The translations under genes and the position numbers were made by a program. Shown here piece after piece: positions 59,858 to 64,000 of a stretch of DNA of 64,000 bases (position 1 is the first letter of the stretch; the number at the start of each line of letters is the position of its first letter). The notes below the pieces were generated by a model. That model had not been told where the DNA came from. It searched no databases and saw nothing but the letters and a program-made list of their open reading frames with translations. This DNA comes from JAWXCE01 sp034440495 (GTDB lineage Bacteria > Pseudomonadota > Alphaproteobacteria > Rhizobiales > Rhodomicrobiaceae), in assembly GCA_034440495.1 (NCBI GenBank), contig JAWXCE010000042.1:118567-182566 (forward strand). Direction: 5' to 3'.

Positions 59858-60598
59858 TTAAGGCGCGGTGAGGCGCAGAAGCTGCGCGGCGGCTTGCATC
59901 TCGCGCCAGCGGCGAGCGCGGCGGGCGACGGCCTCATCGTCCTCGCCCCATTTGCCGATCTGCCAGTCCTCGTCCACATGCGCGGCGACCCAAACGGCGG
60001 GCAAATCCATCGCCCCGCCAGCGTATGCCGCAGTGAGCAGCGCCGATCCGGTCATCGTCGTCATCACATGCAGCGCCGTCAGCGCGAACGTGTCGAAGGG
60101 TGCGAGAAATTCGCCCAGCCGCGCAATGGATGCCGCAGGCTGCTGAGCATGCATAACGCCCTCTACGGGAGAAAACTCCGCCTGCAGCGCGGATCGCGCC
60201 CAGTTCAGCGGCGGCTTCCAAGCCGCATCCTGCCGCGCCCGCAAACCTTCCGGCGCATTGGCGCGGTAAAGCACGAGATCGCTTGCCGCATAGGCGAGAA
60301 TGTCGTCGAGCACGTTGGCTTCGCGCCCCTGCACGCGGTCGATCGCCGTGTTCGCAAAGCGCGTCAGATGCATGGTGGCGGGCGCAATGGTCTCGGCCTG
60401 CATGGCCCATTCGCCTGCAATCGCCTCGGCGAGCAGCCCCGACGTCACGGCAAGCACAGCCTTGGCGGGCGTCCGCATCGGCTTGCCGTCGAGAAGGACG
60501 CGCCAGAGGCCGCCTTCCTCGCCAACCGTGGCCTCGCGATAAAAACGCTTGATGGTCTTGCCCTCGGGCCGCCCTGCCCTCGCGTCCGTTTCGTTCAT
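59858..60598 (-). CDS. ATP12-family F1-ATPase assembly chaperone
   Basis: 246 aa. ATP12 pattern: KTIKRFYREATVGEEGGLWR, VLLDGKPMRTPAKAVL, AIAGEWAMQAETIAP, LTRFANTAIDRV, ALHVMTTMTGSALL. In mitochondria Atp12 helps F1 alpha-subunit assembly; the bacterial form is characteristic of alphaproteobacteria. Its start overlaps the HAD gene stop by four bases; genes rlu-HAD-atp12 form one operon. Confidence 0.92.
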   Translation of the reverse strand: MNETDARAGRPEGKTIKRFYREATVGEEGGLWRVLLDGKPMRTPAKAVLAVTSGLLAEAIAGEWAMQAETIAPATMHLTRFANTAIDRVQGREANVLDDILAYAASDLVLYRANAPEGLRARQDAAWKPPLNWARSALQAEFSPVEGVMHAQQPAASIARLGEFLAPFDTFALTALHVMTTMTGSALLTAAYAGGAMDLPAVWVAAHVDEDWQIGKWGEDDEAVARRARRWREMQAAAQLLRLTAP

Positions 60599-61287
60599 TC
60601 GAGCCCCTCCCGCCCAAACATCTCCCGGTCAACGCCGAGCAATTCGAGCAAACCCGCAAAATCGTCCGCGACACCGCTCGCGCCCGCGTCCAGAAGTTCG
60701 GCCGGACGGTGATACCCCCAGGCGACGCCGATGCTCCTCACGCCCGCGCTGCGCGCCATCAGAATGTCATGCGTGGTGTCGCCAATCATGACCGCATCCG
60801 CTGGCGTAAACCCGGTCTCCGACAAGGCGTTCCATATCATGCCCGGGTGCGGCTTGGATGGCGCGTCGTCGGCCGTCTGGATCGTGGCGAAGGCGGCGGT
60901 CAGCCCTTCGCGCTCCAGCAGCGAGCGCACGCCGCGTTGAGATTTCCCCGTGGCGATGGCGAGCGAAACGCTCGGCAGCGCGGCCAGATGCTGAACCGCA
61001 TATTTGGCGCCGGGAAACAGCGGCTCCTCAAAGCCCGGCATGCGGCGCAACGCGTGGAAATGGTTCCGGTAGGCCGCCTCCAGCGCATCGTGCACCAGCG
61101 CGTCGCTCGTCTGCGCGAGATGCTGCATGCATTGAAGCGGCGACAGGCCGACCGTGTAGAGAACCGCCTCGTGACTCGGCGCAGGCAAATTCAACTCGCC
61201 AAACGCGCGCTCCATCGCTTGCACGATCATGTGCTGACCGTCCGCCAGCGTGCCGTCGCAATCGAAGATGATGAGGCACGGCGTCAT
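60595..61287 (-). CDS. HAD-IA phosphatase (Gph-like)
   Basis: 230 aa. HAD motifs: LIIFDCDGTLADGQHM (nucleophile Asp), LAIATGKSQRG, and KPHPGMIWNAL...MIGDTTHDILMARSAG. Similar to phosphoglycolate phosphatases, but substrate not certain. Overlaps rlu and atp12 genes by four bases on each side. Confidence 0.92.
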   Translation of the reverse strand: MTPCLIIFDCDGTLADGQHMIVQAMERAFGELNLPAPSHEAVLYTVGLSPLQCMQHLAQTSDALVHDALEAAYRNHFHALRRMPGFEEPLFPGAKYAVQHLAALPSVSLAIATGKSQRGVRSLLEREGLTAAFATIQTADDAPSKPHPGMIWNALSETGFTPADAVMIGDTTHDILMARSAGVRSIGVAWGYHRPAELLDAGASGVADDFAGLLELLGVDREMFGREGLE

Positions 61288-62291
61288 TCGCGCTCCGCCG
61301 CCTTGCCGTATTTCTGATCGTCGAAGCCAAACGCCGTGAATGTTTTGCGCATGTGCTCCGGCAGCGGCGCGGTGATGTCCACAGCCTGCCCGCGCGGATG
61401 GATGAACGCGAGGCGGCGCGCATGCAGATGCAGCTTGTTCTCCACGCCTTCGGCGATGTCCTGGTCGCCGCCGTATTTGTTATCCCCCAGTATCGGCGTT
61501 CCAATCAGATGCATGTGCGCGCGCAGCTGATGTTGGCGCCCCGTGACCGGCTTTAGCGACACCCATGAGTGCTCCTGTGCCCGCTCGATGATCGAATAGT
61601 GGGTGACCGCGTTCTGCGCATCCGCCTCGCCCTCCTCGGCCTTGCGGACGCGGTCGCCGTCCGGACCTGTCGCCTTTATCAGCGCCGCCTCGACCTTGCC
61701 TTGCGCGGGCTTGGGCGCGCCTTGCACCACCGCCCAGTAGATTTTCTGCATCGATCGCGTCTGAAACATCTTGCCAAGCCGCGACGCCATATCGCGGCTT
61801 TTCGCGACGAGCAATACGCCTGATGTGTCGCGGTCGAGCCGGTGCACGAGGCGCGGACGGTCGCCTCCGAAGCGGTCTTCCATACCCGCCAGCAGTCCGT
61901 CGATATGCCGCGTGGTTTTCGTGCCGCCCTGAACCGCGACGCCGGGCGGCTTGTTGAGGATGACGATGTCATCGTCTTCAAGGATAATCATGCGCTCGAT
62001 ATAGTTGCGGTCGGCCTTGGAGAGGCCCATGGGAGCGCGCAGCGACAGGCCCCCTCTTTCGGGTGGCTGGGGCTCGAAATCCGCCAGATTGGGCACGCGC
62101 ACTTCCTGACCAGCCTCGACGCGAGCGTTCGGCTTTACGCGCTTGCCATCGACGCGCACCTGCCCCGTGCGCAATAGCTTTTGCAACACACTATGCGGCA
62201 ACGCAGGAAACCGCGTTTTCAGCCAACGGTCGAGCCGCACGCCGTCTTCATCCGCGCTCACCAATTGCGGCTTCATGGCGCTCATGCCCAC
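61284..62291 (-). CDS. RluC/RluD-family pseudouridine synthase
   Basis: 335 aa. N-terminal S4 RNA-binding domain (DRWLKTRFPALPHSVLQKLL), then the catalytic HRLDRDTSGVLLVAKS with Asp, and SLKPVTGRQHQLRAHM and GDNKYGG. Converts specific uridines of 23S rRNA. Closest in pattern to RluC. Overlaps crcB by ten bases, so co-transcribed with it. Confidence 0.94.
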   Translation of the reverse strand: MGMSAMKPQLVSADEDGVRLDRWLKTRFPALPHSVLQKLLRTGQVRVDGKRVKPNARVEAGQEVRVPNLADFEPQPPERGGLSLRAPMGLSKADRNYIERMIILEDDDIVILNKPPGVAVQGGTKTTRHIDGLLAGMEDRFGGDRPRLVHRLDRDTSGVLLVAKSRDMASRLGKMFQTRSMQKIYWAVVQGAPKPAQGKVEAALIKATGPDGDRVRKAEEGEADAQNAVTHYSIIERAQEHSWVSLKPVTGRQHQLRAHMHLIGTPILGDNKYGGDQDIAEGVENKLHLHARRLAFIHPRGQAVDITAPLPEHMRKTFTAFGFDDQKYGKAAERE

Positions 62292-62662
62292 AGCGCCCGG
62301 CCAAGCGCGGCGCCAGCGTAAATCGCCAGCAGCGACACGCCCACGGAAGCGGCGACATAGAAAATAGCGAGATCGAAGTCTTTGCGTTGCATCAGCGTCA
62401 TGAAATCCAGCGAGAACGCGGAGAAGGTGGTGAAGCCGCCGAGCACGCCGGTTGCGAGGAACACTCTTGCCTCGCTCGATTCGTTCAGCTTAAAGGCAAG
62501 CGCTGCGAACAGCACTCCCATGGCAAAGCAGCCTACGACATTAATCGTCAAAATCGCCCATGGAAAAGATGCGGGCGCGATTTTAGTGATGCCAATCGCC
62601 AGTGCATAACGTAACGCCGAGCCGATACCGCCGCCAAGCGCCGCTAACGCTATCAGTTTCAT
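62282..62662 (-). CDS. crcB: Fluoride channel CrcB/Fluc
   Basis: 126 aa with four membrane segments. GGGIGSALRYALAI, WAILTINVVGCFAMGVLFAA (split here) and GVLGGFTTFSAFSLDFM with the conserved Phe pair. Exports fluoride as a dual-topology dimer. No fluoride riboswitch can fit in the 11-base gap before it. Confidence 0.95.
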   Translation of the reverse strand: MKLIALAALGGGIGSALRYALAIGITKIAPASFPWAILTINVVGCFAMGVLFAALAFKLNESSEARVFLATGVLGGFTTFSAFSLDFMTLMQRKDFDLAIFYVAASVGVSLLAIYAGAALGRALWA

Positions 62663-62673
62663 CTCCGTTGCGC

Positions 62674-62913
62674 CTACGCATCCATTTTGATGACATGCGG
62701 CTTTAATGACTTGCCGACGACGCGGCCCACGAACGCGCCGATAATCGCCATGGCGAGCGCGGTGCCGACGTTGACGGCGAGCGTAAACGTGCCGTGGTCA
62801 TCAGGATTGGTGAAGGTGAACTGGTCGACGATGTACGGCTCGACCAGCCCGCCCATGAACATGCCGATGAAGCCGAACAGCATGAAGCCAAGCACGCCAA
62901 AAATTGCTTTCAT
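62674..62913 (-). CDS. Small two-helix membrane protein coupled to the amidase gene
   Basis: 79 aa from MKAIFGVLGFMLFGF. Two membrane helices (FGVLGFMLFGFIGMFMGGLV and FTLAVNVGTALAMAIIGAFV) linked by a charged loop (VDQFTFTNPDDHG). The ATG lies one base after the TGA of the Tae4-like gene, so the two are co-translated. Position makes it a candidate immunity or membrane partner protein, though Tae4 immunity proteins known to me are periplasmic and unlike this one. Confidence 0.65.
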   Translation of the reverse strand: MKAIFGVLGFMLFGFIGMFMGGLVEPYIVDQFTFTNPDDHGTFTLAVNVGTALAMAIIGAFVGRVVGKSLKPHVIKMDA

Positions 62914-62914
62914 G

Positions 62915-63418
62915 TCACTGCACCTCCCAGAACCAGATTTCGCGCGAGCGGTCGTAGCCGCCAAGCCAGAAAAACCACGGAAGCAGGATTTTCGCCGAGG
63001 TGCGCCAGCCGTTCCACAAGTCTATATGATCGCCCGTGGCCTTGGCGCGCGCCTCGCCAGAGCGGGCCCAGTAGTCCTTGAAATAAATGATGCCCTTGCG
63101 GCCGCCGATGGCGCTGGGGAAGTCCGAGGTTTGATCGGGCACCGTGAAGCGCGTCGTCGGGCCAATACCCTCGACTTTTATGCTGGTGAGCGCGTCCGCC
63201 ATTTCCTGCGCACGCAAATAGTGCATCTCTTCGGGCGGATGCGTGCCGCACGTTACGATACGGCGCACCTGATCGGGCAGAACGCCGGATTTTTGCAGAC
63301 AGATGCCCATGCGGATGGCGCACTGGTTCTCGTGGGTCGGCAATCCTAAAGTGCGGCAGGGCAACTGATTACCCGCGTTCGTCGGGTGATTGGCCCAAAG
63401 GGTTGAAAATCTGACCAT
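62915..63418 (-). CDS. Tae4-like peptidoglycan amidase (type VI effector family)
   Basis: 167 aa. NlpC/P60-like Tae4 pattern: RFSTLWANHP at the start, HENQCAIRMGICLQKSGV with catalytic Cys33, KGIIYFKDYW, and ATGDHIDLWNGW with His131. Tae4 enzymes cut the D-Glu/meso-DAP bond of murein peptides in rival cells when delivered by type VI secretion. No signal peptide, and no type VI gene is in the window, so delivery is unknown. GAAGGAAA lies before the ATG. The next gene starts one base after its stop. Confidence 0.82.
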   Translation of the reverse strand: MVRFSTLWANHPTNAGNQLPCRTLGLPTHENQCAIRMGICLQKSGVLPDQVRRIVTCGTHPPEEMHYLRAQEMADALTSIKVEGIGPTTRFTVPDQTSDFPSAIGGRKGIIYFKDYWARSGEARAKATGDHIDLWNGWRTSAKILLPWFFWLGGYDRSREIWFWEVQ

Positions 63419-63602
63419 GGGTTTCCTTCAAAAAACACACAAAATAATATGCGCACCTGCAATTCCAGTCCTTCAAAAAGCCTATAACACAAGCTCAAAT
63501 CATCAAAAAGCGCTGCATTATGCATTAACGACAGTTTATGAGAAAAATTTAGTAAAAGATAAAGTTAGCGAGTTACTTTCCAGAATGTCGCCTATACAGT
63601 GA
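63417..63602 (+). CDS. Possible small ORF, unknown
   Basis: 61 codons from ATG 63417, AT-rich and helical (VLQKAYNTSSNHQKALHYAL, VSELLSRMSPIQ). It overlaps the start of the Tae4-like gene on the other strand by two bases and its upstream bases serve that gene's promoter. No known family, so it may be a remnant. Confidence 0.3.
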   Translation: MGFLQKTHKIICAPAIPVLQKAYNTSSNHQKALHYALTTVYEKNLVKDKVSELLSRMSPIQ

Positions 63603-63662
63603 TTTATGAACCTGAACTGAACGTTGCGTGCCGCCCCCTTACAAAAAACGACGGGCCACACA

Positions 63663-63979
63663 TTGGAAGCAAATGCAAACCAGTTGCATCGGCAAAGCCG
63701 TCTGCTGGAAATGATCGCAGGGGCGCGCCGTTACAAAAATCGCTGGATGAGCTTACACTATTTGTTGAGGATCAGGAGAAAGACGCTCGTTGCGGCATTC
63801 TTGTGCTCGACCACCGTGGAAAGCACTTCCGGCACGGCGGCGGCGCTAATCTTCCCGAGAACTATCACAAAGCTCTGGACTTTATTTCTATAGACCCGCC
63901 TTACTTTGATGCGTGCGGCGAAGCAGCACATCTGGCAATGCCAGTCATCGTTCCGGACATTGCAGCGGAGACTCGCTAA
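63663..63979 (+). pseudogene. GAF-domain fragment of a sensor kinase, frameshifted
   Basis: LEANANQLHRQSRLLEMIAG in one frame, then after a shift near 63720 GAPLQKSLDELTLFVEDQE, ILVLDHRGKHFRHGGGANLP, HKALDFISIDPPYFDACGEA and MPVIVPDIAAE ending at TAA 63977-63979. The order matches the linker helix and GAF domain of hybrid sensor kinases. Nothing resembling the kinase part follows before the window end. Confidence 0.6.
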
Positions 63980-64000
63980 GGCCGGTTTCTCTTAAGGCCG

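Noticed and set aside
62663..62680. Fluoride riboswitch before crcB
   Set aside because: The gap to the upstream gene is 11 bases, too short for the riboswitch.
1..64000. CRISPR arrays, tRNA or rRNA genes, intact insertion sequences
   Set aside because: Looked for regularly spaced repeats, tRNA-like TTC-arms and transposase motifs and saw none that hold up.

Overview
The window comes from a GC-rich alphaproteobacterium, most likely of the Hyphomicrobiales (Rhizobiales) type. Evidence for this is the conserved run tatA-tatB-tatC / serS / surE / LysM-M23 lipoprotein / yajC-secD-secF / Mth938-like / phytoene-synthase-like, a phosphatidylcholine synthase, a class I PHA synthase, an ATP12-type F1 assembly factor and short alphaproteobacterial palindromic repeats. 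The genus cannot be fixed from the sequence. No rRNA, tRNA, CRISPR array or intact transposase was seen.

Layout. 1-4.2 kb: 3' part of phaC, then an antitoxin gene split by a ~1.8 kb AT-richer block with remains of a type I secretion/RTX toxin locus, then the vapC partner. 4.2-12.3 kb: ordinary chromosomal genes (hydrolase-like, TerC, Pcs, DUF882 peptidase, CutA, NAD kinase, CitE-like, flavin reductase, nitroreductase). 12.4-16.6 kb: two tandem secreted VWA proteins with repeated beta domains. 16.7-17.7 kb: Phd/VapC pair and a stop-interrupted SPW protein. 18.3-24.4 kb: three decayed copies of the uvrA 5' end, each followed by different cargo (L,D-transpeptidase; higB stub plus higA; AbiJ/HEPN-like gene), then intact uvrA. 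24.4-28.9 kb: AT-rich unknown gene pair, antitoxin fragment, DUF433/DUF5615 pair, DHFR-like and DUF72 genes, lipoprotein. 29-37.2 kb: trmFO, a wrecked DUF4153 gene, NDUFAF6- and NDUFAF3-like genes, secF, secD, yajC. 37.4-46 kb: DUF815 ATPase, mazEF, LysM/M23 lipoprotein, surE, hicAB, serS, PfpI, tatCBA. 46-58.4 kb: ABC ATPase, arfB, HI0933 flavoprotein, DUF3616, prfC, HigBA-like pair, AT-rich unknown gene, Uup, broken SGNH hydrolase, chlorite-dismutase-like protein. 59-64 kb: ATP12, HAD phosphatase, Rlu pseudouridine synthase, CrcB, small membrane protein, Tae4-like amidase and a decayed GAF fragment.

Two themes stand out. First, housekeeping operons are repeatedly invaded at gene boundaries by toxin-antitoxin modules (seven loci, three of them damaged) and by AT-rich orphan genes. 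The uvrA 5' end looks like a repeatedly used insertion point. Second, short palindromic repeats lie both between genes and, in frame, inside uvrA and the DUF815 gene. Pseudogenes are frequent (secretion adaptor, toxin acyltransferase, SPW, DUF4153, SGNH, Sel1, GAF), which points to ongoing gene decay around otherwise intact core genes.
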